Of a stretch of 64,000 nucleotides of DNA, positions 48,876 through 59,145 are shown in pieces. Positions within the stretch are counted from its first letter, which is position 1, and the number at the start of each line of letters is the position of its first letter. The stretch comes from Thiothrix fructosivorans (GTDB lineage: Bacteria; Pseudomonadota; Gammaproteobacteria; Thiotrichales; Thiotrichaceae). The stretch is from positions 1,116,001-1,180,000 of the forward strand of contig NZ_JAFMPM010000006.1 in assembly GCF_017349355.1 (NCBI RefSeq). The letters are read 5' to 3'. The notes under the pieces are model-generated. The model ran no database searches, was not told the origin of the DNA, and was given only the letters and a program-made list of their open reading frames with translations. Both the position numbers and the translations under genes were made by a program.

Positions 48876-51800
48876 ATGACAGCTAGCCACCCGATTCGGG
48901 AAATTCCTTATAACTATACCTCCTTTTCCGACAAGGAAATCGTGCAACGCTTATTGGGCGCACGTGCGTGGGACATTCTGCAAGACTTACGTGAAAAACG
49001 CACCACGGGTATTTCCTCGCACATGCTCTTGGAAATTCTCGGCGATATGTGGGTCGTGCAACGCAACCCGTACATTCATGACGATTTGCTGGAAAACCGT
49101 GAACGCCGTCAATCACTCCTCGATACCCTTAACGGGCGCGTAGAAAAGATTGAAGAACGTGCTAACGGCAATACGCTCACCTTAGAATTGATGGTGATTG
49201 CGCGTAATGCCTTGGCACAGTTTGCCGAAGCCTTCCGTGCTGAATATGATTTGCGCGAACAAACCCGCAAACGTCTGCACAAACTCACCCGCAAAGACAA
49301 TATTCAATTCGATGGGCTGGCGCGTGTTTCCCACGTCACCGATGCGACTGACTGGCGCGTGGAATTACCGTTTGTGGTACTGACCCCCGATACCGAAGAA
49401 GAAATGGCGGGGTTGGTCGGGGCGTGTATTGAACTCGGTCTAACCGTGATTCCGCGAGGGGGTGGCACGGGTTACACCGGTGGGGCAGTGCCGCTGGATG
49501 CACGTAGTGTGGTCATCAATACTGAAAAGCTCGAATTCATCAGTGAAGTCCAGCACCGCAACAATTTGCCCGGTGTGGATAAAACCGTGGCGGTGGTGCG
49601 CACGGGTGCAGGCGTGATTACTCGCCGCGTTTCCGACCTCGCAGGCAAGCACGGTCTGGTGTTCGCGGTCGACCCCACCTCGCAAGATGCCTCCACCATT
49701 GGCGGCAATATCGCCATGAATGCGGGCGGCAAAAAAGCGGTGTTGTGGGGTACGACCCTCGACAATCTGCTGTCATGGCGCATGGTCACGCCGGATGCGG
49801 ATTGGTTGGAAGTCACGCGTTTAAACCACAACCTCGGCAAAATTCACGACCAAAAAGAAGTGTTATTTTCGGTGCAACGCTTTGCACCGGATGGCAAAAC
49901 GCGTCAGGGTGAGCCGCAGATTCTCACCTTTGAAGGTCGCTATTTCCGCAAGGAAGGGCTGGGCAAAGATGTTACCAACAAATTCCTAGGTGGTTTGCCC
50001 GGTATTCAGAAAGAAGGTTGTGATGGTTTAATCACCTCCGGCGAGTTTATTTTGCACCGGATGCCTGAGCAAATTCGTACCGTCTGTCTGGAATTTTACG
50101 GCACGGATTTGCACGAAGCCGTCCCCGCGATTGTGGAAGTGAAAGACTACCTCGATGGACGCAATGATGTGCTGCTTTCCGGTTTGGAACACCTCGACGA
50201 ACGCTACGTCAAAGCGGTGAAATACACCCCGAAAGGTGCACGCGGCATGTTGCCGAAAATGGTGCTGATTGCTGACATTGTGGGCGATGACGAAAAAGCC
50301 GTTGCCGAATCTGCCGCTGAAGTGGTGCGTTTAGCCAATGCGCGGAATGCAGAAGGTTTCGTGGCGATCAGCCCCGAAGCACGCCGCCAGTTCTGGGCAG
50401 ATCGTTCGCGCACCGCTGCGATTGCAGCGCATACCAACGCCTTTAAAGTTAACGAAGACGTGGTAATCCCACTGCACAATTTGGCACGTTATACCGAGGG
50501 CATCGAAACCCTTAATATTCGCCAGTCAATGCAAAACAAGCTGCGCATGGTGGATGGTTTGTTGGAATACTTGGCGGGTGATTTGCCGGAATTGCGTGCT
50601 GTCGCCGATTACGAAGCCAGTGCCGAACGCAGCTCCATTTGGGCGAACAAGCTGGCGCACGCGGTGGATTACCTTCAGCAACGCAAAGTGCTGTGGGAAC
50701 AGATTTTGGCGAATTTCGATGCACCCGCAGCGGCACATCAGGATTTGTTGGATGACGCCGCCAAAGTTGCACAACGCCCGCAAGACCGCATGATTGATTT
50801 GCTCTTACGGCGCGAATTGCGCATTTCGTACCGCAAGGAAATCATTAAACCGTTGCAGGAAATGTTTGCGGGGCGCGAGTTAGAGCCGTTGATGCAGGCA
50901 ATGGAGCACATCCACCGCCGCATTCGCACCAGCCGTTTGTTCGTGGCACTGCACATGCACGCGGGCGATGGCAATGTACACACCAATATTCCGGTGAACT
51001 CCAACGATTACGGTATGTTGCACGAAGCCGAGCGCATGGTGGATGCGATTATGGTGCTGGCGCGTTCGTTAGATGGGGTGATTTCCGGCGAACACGGCAT
51101 CGGCATTACCAAGTTCCAGTATTTAGATGCGCGTGAAATCAACGAATTTGCGGGTTATAAGCAGGAAATTGATCCACACGGGCATTTCAACAAAGGTAAG
51201 TTGTTACCCGGTTCGGGCTTGCAAAATGCCTATACGCCGTCGTTGCGTTTGGTGGAACGCGAAGCCTTGTTGTTGGAACACAATGAACTCGGTGCGCTGA
51301 ATAACGACATCAAAGATTGCTTGCGCTGTGGTAAGTGCAAGCCGGTGTGCAATACGCATATTCCGCGTGCCAATTTGTTATATTCGCCGCGCAATAAGAT
51401 TCTGGCAACTGGCTTGATGATTGAAGCGTTTTTGTACGAAGAACAGACGCGGCGCGGCGTTTCCATTCGCCATTTCGATGAAATGAACGACGTGGCGGAT
51501 CATTGCACCGTGTGCCACAAGTGCTTTAACCCTTGCCCCGTGAACATCGACTTCGGCGAAGTCAGTGTGCGGATGCGCAGCATTTTGCGGGAACGTGGCA
51601 AGAAAAAGACCAGTCCGGTAACGTGGGCATCCATGCAATTCCTGAATATGAAAGACCCGACGCAAATCAATTTGATGCGCACGGGGATGATCAAGTTTGG
51701 CTACAAGGCGCAACGTTTTGCCTATTCGTTGGCAAAAAATGCGGGCTTGTTGGGCGGCGATAAGCGACCTGCGGCAACGCTGGGCAAGCCTGCCATTAAG

Positions 51801-52730
51801 GAACAGGTGATTCAGTTCATCAAAAAGCCGTTACCGAAAGGGCTTCCGGCAAAAACCACGCGTGCCATGCTGGGGTTGGAAGATGATAGCGTGATTCCGA
51901 TTTTGCGTGACCCTGTGAAAACGGCGGATAAGCGTGGCGATGCGGTATTTTATTTCCCCGGCTGCGGCTCAGAACGGCTGTTTAGTCAGGTGGGTTTGGC
52001 GACCTTGGCGATGCTGTATGAAACGGGTGCAACCACGGTATTGCCGCCGGGTTATTTGTGCTGTGGCTACCCGCAAAACGCGGGCGGTGATCTGAAAAAA
52101 GGCACGCAAATTTCCACCGAAAACCGCGTTTTGTTCCACCGTGTTGCCAATGCGTTGAGTTACCTCGACATTAAGACGGTGGTGGTATCGTGCGGGACGT
52201 GCATGGATCAATTGCTGAAGTATGAGTTCGGCAAGATTTTCCCCGGCTGCCGCCTGCTCGATATTCACGAATATTTGCTAGAAAAAGGTGTGAAAATGAA
52301 CGGGGTGAGCGGTATTCAATACGTTTACCACGACCCGTGTCACACACCGATGAAGCAGGTTAATCCGCTAAAAGTCGCGCAGGAATTGACAGGTTCTAAC
52401 GTGGTGTTGAGCGAACGTTGCTGCGGTGAAGCAGGCACATTTGCGGTCAGCCGCCCCGACATTGCTAGCCAATTACGTTTCCGTAAAGCCGAAAGTCTCA
52501 AAGAAGGCATTAAGGAATTGACGGGCAGCGACATGGCACACAATGGCAATGTGAAAATCCTCACGTCTTGCCCCGCGTGTCAGCAAGGGTTATCACGCTA
52601 CGCCGATGATACCGGCATGGAAACCGATTACATTGTGGTGGAAATGGCGAATCACTTGCTGGGTAAGGATTGGCAGCAAGGTTTCGTCGGCAAAGCAACC
52701 CACGGCGGGATCGAGAAAGTCTTGCTCTAA
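48876..52730 (+). CDS. large FAD-linked oxidase with two 4Fe-4S and CCG domains (DUF3683 type)
   Basis: The protein is 1284 residues from the ATG at 48876; a TTG at 48855 is an alternative. An N-terminal DUF3683-like region (1-150) is followed by a PCMH FAD-binding domain ([33 protein letters not shown]), an FAD-linked oxidase C-terminal domain with [10 protein letters not shown], and two ferredoxin motifs ([23 protein letters not shown]). CCG-type cysteine blocks ([44 protein letters not shown]) end the protein. It combines in one chain the parts of glycolate or D-2-hydroxyacid dehydrogenases (GlcD plus GlcF-like). The substrate is probably a 2-hydroxyacid such as D-lactate, with electrons passed to the membrane pool; exact substrate unproven. 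Confidence 0.88.
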   Translation: MTASHPIREIPYNYTSFSDKEIVQRLLGARAWDILQDLREKRTTGISSHMLLEILGDMWVVQRNPYIHDDLLENRERRQSLLDTLNGRVEKIEERANGNTLTLELMVIARNALAQFAEAFRAEYDLREQTRKRLHKLTRKDNIQFDGLARVSHVTDATDWRVELPFVVLTPDTEEEMAGLVGACIELGLTVIPRGGGTGYTGGAVPLDARSVVINTEKLEFISEVQHRNNLPGVDKTVAVVRTGAGVITRRVSDLAGKHGLVFAVDPTSQDASTIGGNIAMNAGGKKAVLWGTTLDNLLSWRMVTPDADWLEVTRLNHNLGKIHDQKEVLFSVQRFAPDGKTRQGEPQILTFEGRYFRKEGLGKDVTNKFLGGLPGIQKEGCDGLITSGEFILHRMPEQIRTVCLEFYGTDLHEAVPAIVEVKDYLDGRNDVLLSGLEHLDERYVKAVKYTPKGARGMLPKMVLIADIVGDDEKAVAESAAEVVRLANARNAEGFVAISPEARRQFWADRSRTAAIAAHTNAFKVNEDVVIPLHNLARYTEGIETLNIRQSMQNKLRMVDGLLEYLAGDLPELRAVADYEASAERSSIWANKLAHAVDYLQQRKVLWEQILANFDAPAAAHQDLLDDAAKVAQRPQDRMIDLLLRRELRISYRKEIIKPLQEMFAGRELEPLMQAMEHIHRRIRTSRLFVALHMHAGDGNVHTNIPVNSNDYGMLHEAERMVDAIMVLARSLDGVISGEHGIGITKFQYLDAREINEFAGYKQEIDPHGHFNKGKLLPGSGLQNAYTPSLRLVEREALLLEHNELGALNNDIKDCLRCGKCKPVCNTHIPRANLLYSPRNKILATGLMIEAFLYEEQTRRGVSIRHFDEMNDVADHCTVCHKCFNPCPVNIDFGEVSVRMRSILRERGKKKTSPVTWASMQFLNMKDPTQINLMRTGMIKFGYKAQRFAYSLAKNAGLLGGDKRPAATLGKPAIKEQVIQFIKKPLPKGLPAKTTRAMLGLEDDSVIPILRDPVKTADKRGDAVFYFPGCGSERLFSQVGLATLAMLYETGATTVLPPGYLCCGYPQNAGGDLKKGTQISTENRVLFHRVANALSYLDIKTVVVSCGTCMDQLLKYEFGKIFPGCRLLDIHEYLLEKGVKMNGVSGIQYVYHDPCHTPMKQVNPLKVAQELTGSNVVLSERCCGEAGTFAVSRPDIASQLRFRKAESLKEGIKELTGSDMAHNGNVKILTSCPACQQGLSRYADDTGMETDYIVVEMANHLLGKDWQQGFVGKATHGGIEKVLL

Positions 52731-52754
52731 TGCTGATGCTTAGCGCCATTCTAC

Positions 52755-53124
52755 CTAGGTAGTCAGCATGTAACCCGCGCCGTAGACCGTTTTGATCAGG
52801 CGCGGGTTGCTAGGGTCGGCTTCGAGCTTTTTGCGGATGCGTGATATGCGCACGTCAATGCAGCGATCAAAACCGCTGTCACGCTCTTTCAACAATTGTT
52901 CCCGCGACAAAATTTGTTTCGGGTTTACTGATGTAATCATCTGCGCCCAGCTCCAATCCCAAGATGCGATCGGGCAGGCTATTACGCTCCGACAAAATAA
53001 TCACCCCCGTTTGGCAGGTATCTATTAATTGCCGTACCAAGCGCAAACCGTCCATATCTGGCAAACCTAAGTCAATGATCATCAGGTCTGGCTTGTGGCG
53101 TTTCATGTGGCGGGTGTTTAACCG
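52755..53124 (-). pseudogene. broken OmpR-family response regulator
   Basis: The minus strand encodes a partial receiver domain (MIIDLGLPDMDGLRLV, ILGLELGADDYISKP) and then, in another frame, the end of a winged-helix domain (ILSREQLLKERDSGFDRCIDVRISRIRKKL to YGAGYMLTT, seen in parts). The first ~45 residues of the receiver and the region joining the two domains are missing, with a frame change near 52925-52940. So at least two deletions have destroyed it. No cognate kinase lies nearby. Confidence 0.85.
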
Positions 53125-53135
53125 GAAAGAAAAGC

Positions 53136-53510
53136 CTAAAGCTGGAGAGGCGGATGCTTTGTCTTCTGCCGTATCCAGTTAATCGCTGTCAGCACGCCTT
53201 TGCGTTCGATAAACCAGCGTTCTAGCGCAAATTTTCCCGGAAAGTTCATAATCCCCAGCCCAATCAGAATGGTCAGAATGCCTTGCCCCGGCAATACCAG
53301 CATCGCAACTCCTGCCAATAATACGGGTAAACCCAGCAAATTTCGCACGATGGTATGAGGTTGCAGCATGATATGCCAAGCGTGTGGGTCACGCGGACGG
53401 GTGAAGTAATCGACGGGAATGCGGCTCACAAACCACGGCAGTAATAGCAGCGAGAGCACAAAGGTGACAGCCGATAAAATGCCAAGCCAGATAAATAACA
53501 TGTCCAACAA
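53136..53510 (-). CDS. small membrane protein of PGPGW type
   Basis: This 124-residue protein has two N-terminal membrane helices (about 3-27 and 55-90). The central LPGQGILTILIGLGIMNFPGK resembles the PGPGW motif family of transmembrane proteins, with Gln for the second Pro. The C-terminus is charged and cytoplasmic. Function unknown. The amtB terminator overlaps its start, so it needs its own promoter. Confidence 0.7.
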   Translation of the reverse strand: MLDMLFIWLGILSAVTFVLSLLLLPWFVSRIPVDYFTRPRDPHAWHIMLQPHTIVRNLLGLPVLLAGVAMLVLPGQGILTILIGLGIMNFPGKFALERWFIERKGVLTAINWIRQKTKHPPLQL

Positions 53511-53540
53511 AAAACCCCAACGTGGTGAACGATGGGGTTG
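53507..53540 (-). terminator. Rho-independent terminator after amtB
   Basis: On the minus strand AACCCCA pairs with TTGGGGTT around a loop of about 12 bases and is followed by six T. It lies 37 bases after the amtB stop. Confidence 0.8.
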
Positions 53541-53576
53541 ATTGTATGCCTATCGAGTCAACGCTGCGCTTAACCT

Positions 53577-54782
53577 TTAGCTCTCAGGGTTAGCCTTGAT
53601 CTTGTGAATGCTCAAGTCTGCACCGTTGTATTCTTCCTCTTGCGAGAGACGCAGACCCAACGTCTTTTTCAGGATGCCATACACCACGAAACCGCTGGCG
53701 GTGGCAATGCTAATACCGAGCAGTGTGCCGACCACTTGCGCCCCAAAGCTAACCCCGCCGACACCGCCGAACGCTTCCAGCCCGAAGATGCCCGCCGCAA
53801 TGCCGCCCCAAGCACCACACAAGCCATGCAGAGGCCAAACACCCAACACGTCGTCAATTTTCAGCTTGTTTTGCGCCAAGGTGAATGCCCATACGAAGAG
53901 CGCACCCGCTACGCCACCGACAAACAATGCCGCGAGTGGGTGCATAATATCCGAACCCGCACAGACGGCGACCAGACCCGCCAAGGGACCGTTGTGGACG
54001 AAACCGGGGTCATTTCTGCCTGCAATCAATGCGGTGATAATACCGCCGACCATCGCCATTAAGGAGTTGATCGCGACTAGCCCGCTGATGCCGCCGATTT
54101 TCTGCGCTGACATGACGTTAAAGCCGAACCAGCCGACTGCCAAAATCCATGCACCAATCGCCAGAAACGGAATGCTGGACGGCGGGTGAGCTGACATCGG
54201 TTGCCCGTGTTTATTGTAGCGCCCATGCCGATGCCCCAGCAGAATCACCGCGCCCAGCGCGATCCAACCCCCCATCGCATGAACCACAACCGAACCTGCA
54301 AAGTCGTGGAAGGTATAACCAAACATGCCTTTGATCCAACCTTGTACGCCTTGCGGATTGATAGGGTCAATATTCCAGATCATGCCTTCAAAGAAAGGGT
54401 AAATGAATGCCACAATTACAAAAGTGGCAATGAGTTGCGGGTAAAATTTCGCACGTTCCGCAATACCGCCCGAAATAATCGCCGGAATCGCCGCCGCAAA
54501 GGTGAGTAGGAAGAAGAATTTTACCAGATCGTAGCCATTATTGGCGGCGAGGCTGCTGGCACTGCTGAGGAAGCCGGTTTGGTAAGCCACCCAATAACCG
54601 ATAAAGAAATACGCTATTGTTGAAACGGCAAAATCCACAATGATTTTAACCAGTGCATTGACCTGATTTTTGTGGCGTACTGTGCCGACCTCCAAAAAAG
54701 CGAAGCCTGCGTGCATCGCGAGTACCATGACTGCCCCCATCAATACGAATAGGGTATCTAAGGCAGAAACCAGTTGCTCCAT
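53577..54782 (-). CDS. amtB: ammonium transporter
   Basis: This 401-residue Amt/Rh-family channel has 11 predicted membrane helices. The twin pore His residues appear in SVVVHAMGGWIALGA and WPLHGLCGAWGG. The conserved AFLEVGTVRHKN, GVVGFN-like (WFGFNVMSAQ) and C-terminal LGLRLSQEEEYNGADLS blocks are present. The last motif carries the Tyr/Asn/Gly contact region for GlnK. No glnK lies next to it, unlike the usual pair. NtrC-like palindromes lie upstream. Confidence 0.95.
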   Translation of the reverse strand: MEQLVSALDTLFVLMGAVMVLAMHAGFAFLEVGTVRHKNQVNALVKIIVDFAVSTIAYFFIGYWVAYQTGFLSSASSLAANNGYDLVKFFFLLTFAAAIPAIISGGIAERAKFYPQLIATFVIVAFIYPFFEGMIWNIDPINPQGVQGWIKGMFGYTFHDFAGSVVVHAMGGWIALGAVILLGHRHGRYNKHGQPMSAHPPSSIPFLAIGAWILAVGWFGFNVMSAQKIGGISGLVAINSLMAMVGGIITALIAGRNDPGFVHNGPLAGLVAVCAGSDIMHPLAALFVGGVAGALFVWAFTLAQNKLKIDDVLGVWPLHGLCGAWGGIAAGIFGLEAFGGVGGVSFGAQVVGTLLGISIATASGFVVYGILKKTLGLRLSQEEEYNGADLSIHKIKANPES

Positions 54783-55083
54783 ACCGAACCTCTCAACACT
54801 TAAGCAAAATAATGAGGCCCAATCATAACCACTTGATAATCAATGCCTAGTAGGCAATGCACGAAATTAGGGATACAGGCAGCATTTTTAATTAAGGGGT
54901 GGTTTTTACGGATTGAATAATCACTATTAACGTGCAATGAGCTTTTTAAGCACTATAATGGTGCATTCATTGCACCATGATTGTCGTTAAGGGTGCAGCG
55001 GCGTATAGCCTTTGACCAAGCGTTTCGCCTGCGACAGATTTGCGTATATGATTGTCAGGTAAGGATACGTTGGAGAATTTAGG
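54783..55083. other. divergent intergenic region with NtrC-like sites
   Basis: This 301-base region lies between amtB and a small membrane-protein gene. It contains the two sites listed separately at 54950-54977. I looked for a sigma-54 -24/-12 pair in front of amtB and found none with correct spacing. Confidence 0.6.
54950..54977. promoter_or_regulatory. two overlapping NtrC-like binding sites
   Basis: GCACTATAATGGTGCA (54950-54965) matches the NtrC consensus GCAC-N7-GTGC with nearly ideal core. It overlaps the palindrome TGGTGCATTCATTGCACCA (54959-54977). The pair lies about 170 bp upstream of amtB, a usual enhancer distance, and 107 bp from the divergent gene. Nitrogen control of amtB is the known pattern in proteobacteria. 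Confidence 0.6.
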
Positions 55084-55533
55084 ATGAATACAGTGTCACG
55101 CATCATCAAGCTCGACGGGTTGTCGTTGCCTAGTTTAAGCCTCTTTTTTGGTGGCTTTCTGTGGGTCATTTCACTCACGCAAGTGGTTTTTTATACCGAT
55201 CAAGGCGTTGTCATGGGTTATTGGGTGGGGGCAACGGGCTGGTTGGGCTTTGCGTTGTTCCAATTTGCATGGTACGCCAATTTATTGGAATTGCTGGGCG
55301 TGTTGTTGATGGCGCGTTATCCGAATCGGGCGATGTTGCTGGCGGTTTTAGGGGTGATTTTGGCGGGGCAAGCCTTTTGGTTTACGGATATTCCGGGGCA
55401 GGCAACGAATATGCAGGTGATTGGTTTGGGGGCTGGTTTTTGGTTTTGGTATACCAGTATGGTACTGGTGACGTTAGGGGTGATCTTTGGTTCGGTGGAA
55501 GAAGAGCCAGCTTCCTCCACCGCCCAAAAGTGA
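55084..55533 (+). CDS. four-helix membrane protein, function unknown
   Basis: This 149-residue protein has four hydrophobic segments (about 18-35, 45-65, 70-98 and 110-135) with short loops and a charged tail (SVEEEPASS). TTGGAG precedes the ATG. Trp, Phe and Gly are common in the helices. It is divergent from amtB and shares the NtrC-like region. No family recognised. Confidence 0.65.
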   Translation: MNTVSRIIKLDGLSLPSLSLFFGGFLWVISLTQVVFYTDQGVVMGYWVGATGWLGFALFQFAWYANLLELLGVLLMARYPNRAMLLAVLGVILAGQAFWFTDIPGQATNMQVIGLGAGFWFWYTSMVLVTLGVIFGSVEEEPASSTAQK

Positions 55534-55535
55534 GC

Positions 55536-56159
55536 TTAGAAGTCGCCTGCTGCGCCACTCTTCATGATGTCAGTCATGATTTCTTGTACTTTAGTTGCTT
55601 CAGCATGGAGTTCGGGAGGCAGCGGTTTGCCGCCGTAGATCATCATATCCATATTGAGTGAGTACAGGTGGTATTTGCCTGCTTTGTCTTGGATCATCGC
55701 AATCCGACACGGCAGGTAAGCTGAAAACGCATCGCTGAAATCGACCATTTTCATGGCAGTTTGCGGGTTGCAGAATTGGTAGATTTTTAGGAAACGCTGG
55801 TCTTGCCCAGTTTCCAGCTTGACCTGTTCAGACAACGGCAGCTCACCGACTGCTTTGATATTGTGCTTGTTTGCCACAGATTTCATGGCTTCTTCGGCAT
55901 CTTCTGGAGTAACACCTTCGTCCAAGGTGTACTTAACGACGGTAGCATCCGCCGAGTTGCCGGTTTCTTTGAGCTTTTTCCACATATCCAGATAAATGTC
56001 TTTGGCTTTGGGGTCGAAGCTGTCGAGTGCGGCTTTTTCCGCTGCGATGTCCATGCCGCCCATTTGGCTCATCATGGGGGCAAATTTGGTGTAAGCGAAT
56101 GCGCCGCCGACAATGGCGACTAAGCCGATGAGGGCGAGAATATTACGAATGAAGTTCAT
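55536..56159 (-). CDS. DUF302 domain membrane-anchored protein
   Basis: This 207-residue protein has an N-terminal hydrophobic anchor or signal (5-25), then a DUF302 domain. Family traits visible are VVKYTLDEGVTPEDAEEAM, the paired Cys in QFCNPQTA and YLPCRIAM, and the final GAAGDF. DUF302 proteins are common in sulfur and iron oxidisers; the function is not established. Convergent with the membrane-protein gene, 2 bp between stops. Confidence 0.82.
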   Translation of the reverse strand: MNFIRNILALIGLVAIVGGAFAYTKFAPMMSQMGGMDIAAEKAALDSFDPKAKDIYLDMWKKLKETGNSADATVVKYTLDEGVTPEDAEEAMKSVANKHNIKAVGELPLSEQVKLETGQDQRFLKIYQFCNPQTAMKMVDFSDAFSAYLPCRIAMIQDKAGKYHLYSLNMDMMIYGGKPLPPELHAEATKVQEIMTDIMKSGAAGDF

Positions 56160-56183
56160 GGTGTGTCCTTTTGGTCTAAATAC

Positions 56184-56212
56184 AGAGAAGCCATCACGTA
56201 GATGGCTTCTCT
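56184..56212 (-). terminator. hairpin after the SCP2-like gene
   Basis: AGAGAAGCCATC and GATGGCTTCTCT form a perfect 12-bp stem with a five-base loop, 30 bases after the stop at 56242. The T tract is weak (GTATTTA), so it may be a terminator or an mRNA-stabilising hairpin. Confidence 0.55.
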
Positions 56213-56241
56213 TGACTGTTTATTCCATCAATGCTGGAAAA

Positions 56242-56646
56242 TTATTGCGTGTCAATCTTAGCCATTAGGGCGAAAGATTTCACGAATGGGCCAGCCATCG
56301 CAGGGTTCTTCAGCATAGCGCCGTAATCACCTGACAGGAATTTCAGTTTACCAAAGGTGTAAGCCGTGCCTAAGCCGACCATACCCATCGGTTCTTTCGT
56401 CCACTTCATCCAGTCTTTGCGGTCAGCACGCATATCCCAATCGGGGGTTTCACCGGCATAGTCGCCAGCGCGGACACATTCGCCGTTTTCGACGATGAAT
56501 ACGCCTAATGGCTGCTTTTCACCTTTCAGACCACAGGCGATGACTGAGTTGAAGCCGATAGCAGCCAATTTGTCTTTAACATCGGGGTCTGCGTTCCACA
56601 GAGCCTTGAGTTCATTCATCCAATCAGCAGAAAAAAGTTGTGGCAT
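56242..56646 (-). CDS. SCP2-like sterol/lipid-carrier domain protein
   Basis: This 134-residue protein starts at the ATG at 56646 behind AGGAGAGG; an earlier ATG would add 34 residues that overlap the neighbour. The sequence MPQLFSADWMNELKALWN, GVFIVENGECV, WDMRADRKDWMKW and FLSGDYGAMLKN follows the SCP2-type fold of small lipid-binding proteins. Cytoplasmic. Ligand unknown. Confidence 0.7.
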   Translation of the reverse strand: MPQLFSADWMNELKALWNADPDVKDKLAAIGFNSVIACGLKGEKQPLGVFIVENGECVRAGDYAGETPDWDMRADRKDWMKWTKEPMGMVGLGTAYTFGKLKFLSGDYGAMLKNPAMAGPFVKSFALMAKIDTQ

Positions 56647-56738
56647 GAGTTCCTCTCCTAGTGCGCGTTGATAATAACTGTTTTTACTCTGGGTGGAGTG
56701 TAACAGTAATTTTGCCTTGTTTGAACGGGTTGCTAGGG

Positions 56739-57221
56739 TCAACGACAATTCAAACGGGCAGCTTGTTGGCGGAGATTGGCAGCATCTTGGAAGCGCCTGA
56801 CCGAACCTTGGCGATCATTGTGTTTGGCGGCAATGACTGCTTGGCTTTCCAATGCACTGGCTTGCTGGAGGAGCAAGGGGCAATTGCCGCCAACCCGATT
56901 GGCTTGTGGCGGACGTGGGATGTTGTTGGGCGGAGTTGCTCTGGTGACAGGCACAGTAACGCGTGCTTGTGGTACAGGTGTGACGGCAGGGCGGGCAATG
57001 CGAGGGGTCGGGCGATTGCGTAAGGCGAGTTGCGCTTGCTGGCGTTGTTGTACGACGCGGCGATTCGGGGGGGGAATCGGTGGTGGGCGAGCGGTGATGC
57101 GTACCACGCTACTGGCGGTGTTGCCATAGCAATAAAAGGATGAGGTGCATTCAGCCGCGAAAGCGGGTGTACTGCCGATACCCAGCAAAAGGGCAAGCAG
57201 CAGAGCAATCTTGGTTTTCAT
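56739..57221 (-). CDS. secreted Pro/Arg/Gln-rich protein, function unknown
   Basis: This 160-residue protein has a signal peptide (cleavage near AFAA, about residue 22), a small Cys-containing segment (AECTSSFYCYG), a basic Pro-rich middle (ARPPPIPPPNRRVVQQRQQAQ) and a helical end with two more Cys (GGNCPLLLQ, RLNCR). The high positive charge suggests binding to an anionic surface such as peptidoglycan or lipopolysaccharide; this is only a guess. No known domain. Confidence 0.6.
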   Translation of the reverse strand: MKTKIALLLALLLGIGSTPAFAAECTSSFYCYGNTASSVVRITARPPPIPPPNRRVVQQRQQAQLALRNRPTPRIARPAVTPVPQARVTVPVTRATPPNNIPRPPQANRVGGNCPLLLQQASALESQAVIAAKHNDRQGSVRRFQDAANLRQQAARLNCR

Positions 57222-57294
57222 ATCAGTTCCTGCAATAAGGGGCTGAAACGAGTTTAGTCAAGATTGCTGGGGTCTGCTGCTATCTGATTGATAT

Positions 57295-57789
57295 TTATGC
57301 TGATGCTAAGGCGGCATCGTAGTTAGGCTCTTGTGCAATTTCCGGCACTTGTTCGGTGTAAGCGACCTTGCCATCTTTGATGACCACAATGGCGCGGGAC
57401 ATCAAGCCAGCCAAGACGCCCGTGGTAATAGTCACGCCGTAAGCGCTACCGAAATCTTTGTTACGGAAGTCGGACAGGGAAACCACGTTTTCCAGGCCTT
57501 CCGCGCCGCAGAAACGGCTGTGGGCAAACGGCAGATCCGCCGATACGCACAGCACCACGACGTTGGCATTGCTGCTGGCAATTTCGTTGAATTTGCGGGT
57601 AGACGCTGCACAAACGCCGGTATCAACGCTGGGGTAAATATTGAGGATGACGGTTTTGCCTGCAAAATCTTGCAAGGTCACGTCCGACAAATCGGTTTTG
57701 GTGAGGGTGAACGCGGGGGCAGCGCTGCCAACCGCAGGCAGTTCGCCGCAGGTTTCCAGTGGATTGCCTTGTAGGGTAATAGTTGCCAT
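57295..57789 (-). CDS. tpx: thiol peroxidase
   Basis: This 164-residue atypical 2-Cys peroxiredoxin reduces organic and hydrogen peroxide using thioredoxin. Peroxidatic Cys60 lies in [10 protein letters not shown] and resolving Cys94 in [10 protein letters not shown], the exact spacing of E. coli Tpx. [21 protein letters not shown] is the usual N-terminal part. It is 9 bp after metY on the same strand, so probably co-transcribed. Confidence 0.96.
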   Translation of the reverse strand: MATITLQGNPLETCGELPAVGSAAPAFTLTKTDLSDVTLQDFAGKTVILNIYPSVDTGVCAASTRKFNEIASSNANVVVLCVSADLPFAHSRFCGAEGLENVVSLSDFRNKDFGSAYGVTITTGVLAGLMSRAIVVIKDGKVAYTEQVPEIAQEPNYDAALASA

Positions 57790-57798
57790 GTGATCTCC

Positions 57799-59073
57799 TT
57801 AGTTAATGACAGTAAACGCTTGTTCGAGGTCGGCGATAATATCGTCGATGTGTTCGATGCCGACGCTGAGACGAATAGTTTCTGGGCGCACCCCAGCACG
57901 TAATTGTTCCGCTTCGGTCAATTGGCGGTGCGTGGTTGACGCAGGGTGACACGCCAGCGATTTCGCATCGCCAATATTCACCAGCCGTTTGATAAGCTGT
58001 AACTGATCGTAGAATTTTACCCCAGCATCAAAGCCACCTTTGATGCCAAAGGTCATGAGTGACGCAGGTTTTCCGTTAAAATATTTCAACGCCAGTGCAT
58101 GATACGGGTCATCCTCCAACGCCGCAAAATTCACCCACTCGACCTTGGCATGATTTTTTAGGTAGTTAGCGACGGCAATGGCGTTGTCACAATGGCGTTC
58201 CATGCGCAGTGCCAACGTTTCCAAGCCTTGCAGAATCAGGAAAGCGTTGAATGGGGAGAGTGCTGAACCGGTATTACGTAATGGTACGGTGCGGGCGCGA
58301 CCGATGTAAGCCGCCGCCCCCAATGCCTCGGTATATACCACGCCGTGGTAGGATGGTTCAGGGTTGTTGAGCACGGGGTAGCGTTCTTTGTGCTCTGCCC
58401 ACGGAAATTTGCCGGAATCGACAATAATGCCGCCCAGCGATGTGCCATGTCCGCCAATGTATTTAGTCAGCGCGTGCACCACAATGTCCGCGCCGTAATC
58501 AATCGGTGTACACAGAATCGGTGTGGCAACCGTGTTATCCACAATTACTGCGACACCGTGTTTGTGTGCTGCCGTGGCAATCGCTTCGATGTCGACGATA
58601 TTGCCCGCTGGATTGCCGATGGTTTCGCAGAACACCGCTTTGGTTTTGGCGTCGATCAGCTTTTCGATGGCTGCCGCGCTGTCATTTTCGGCAAAGCGCA
58701 CTTCGATACCTTGCTTGGGGAGCATGTGTGCAAACAGGGTGTACGTGCCGCCGTACAATTGCGGGGTGGCAATAATATTATCACCCGCTTCCGCAATGGT
58801 GAGGATGGCGTAATTGATCGCAGCCATACCGGAGCTGACGACTAAACCCGCAATGCCGCCTTCGAGTGCCGCGACGCGTTTTTCCAGCACGTCATTGGTG
58901 GGGTTCATCAAGCGCGTGTAAATATTGCCGGGTACGGCGAGATTGAATAAATCGGCGCCGTGTTGGGCATCATCAAATTCATACGCGACGGTCTGGTAGA
59001 TAGGCACTGCCACCGATTTGGTGGTCGGGTCAGTGGTATAGCCAGCGTGAATGGATAAGGTTTCTTTTTTCAT
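57799..59073 (-). CDS. metY: O-acetylhomoserine sulfhydrylase (homocysteine synthase)
   Basis: The protein is 424 residues from the ATG at 59073, after a perfect AAGGAGG site; the frame is open upstream, but those codons overlap the mutM promoter region and lack conservation. This PLP enzyme makes homocysteine from O-acetylhomoserine and sulfide. Typical blocks are LSIHAGYTTDPTT, YTRLMNPTNDVLE, ALEGG, and the PLP-lysine region HALTKYIGGHGTSLGG. It joins sulfide directly into methionine synthesis. Downstream neighbour tpx. Confidence 0.94.
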   Translation of the reverse strand: MKKETLSIHAGYTTDPTTKSVAVPIYQTVAYEFDDAQHGADLFNLAVPGNIYTRLMNPTNDVLEKRVAALEGGIAGLVVSSGMAAINYAILTIAEAGDNIIATPQLYGGTYTLFAHMLPKQGIEVRFAENDSAAAIEKLIDAKTKAVFCETIGNPAGNIVDIEAIATAAHKHGVAVIVDNTVATPILCTPIDYGADIVVHALTKYIGGHGTSLGGIIVDSGKFPWAEHKERYPVLNNPEPSYHGVVYTEALGAAAYIGRARTVPLRNTGSALSPFNAFLILQGLETLALRMERHCDNAIAVANYLKNHAKVEWVNFAALEDDPYHALALKYFNGKPASLMTFGIKGGFDAGVKFYDQLQLIKRLVNIGDAKSLACHPASTTHRQLTEAEQLRAGVRPETIRLSVGIEHIDDIIADLEQAFTVIN

Positions 59074-59145
59074 GGTGATCCTCCTTGGTAGAGGCAGAAG
59101 GTATAACATAGCGCCCATGATGTTGACCATAGATAAGGAAGCGCG

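Noticed and set aside
54783-54950. Sigma-54 promoter in front of amtB
   Set aside because: Candidate GG and GC boxes have wrong spacing (12-13 instead of 10), so no promoter is called.
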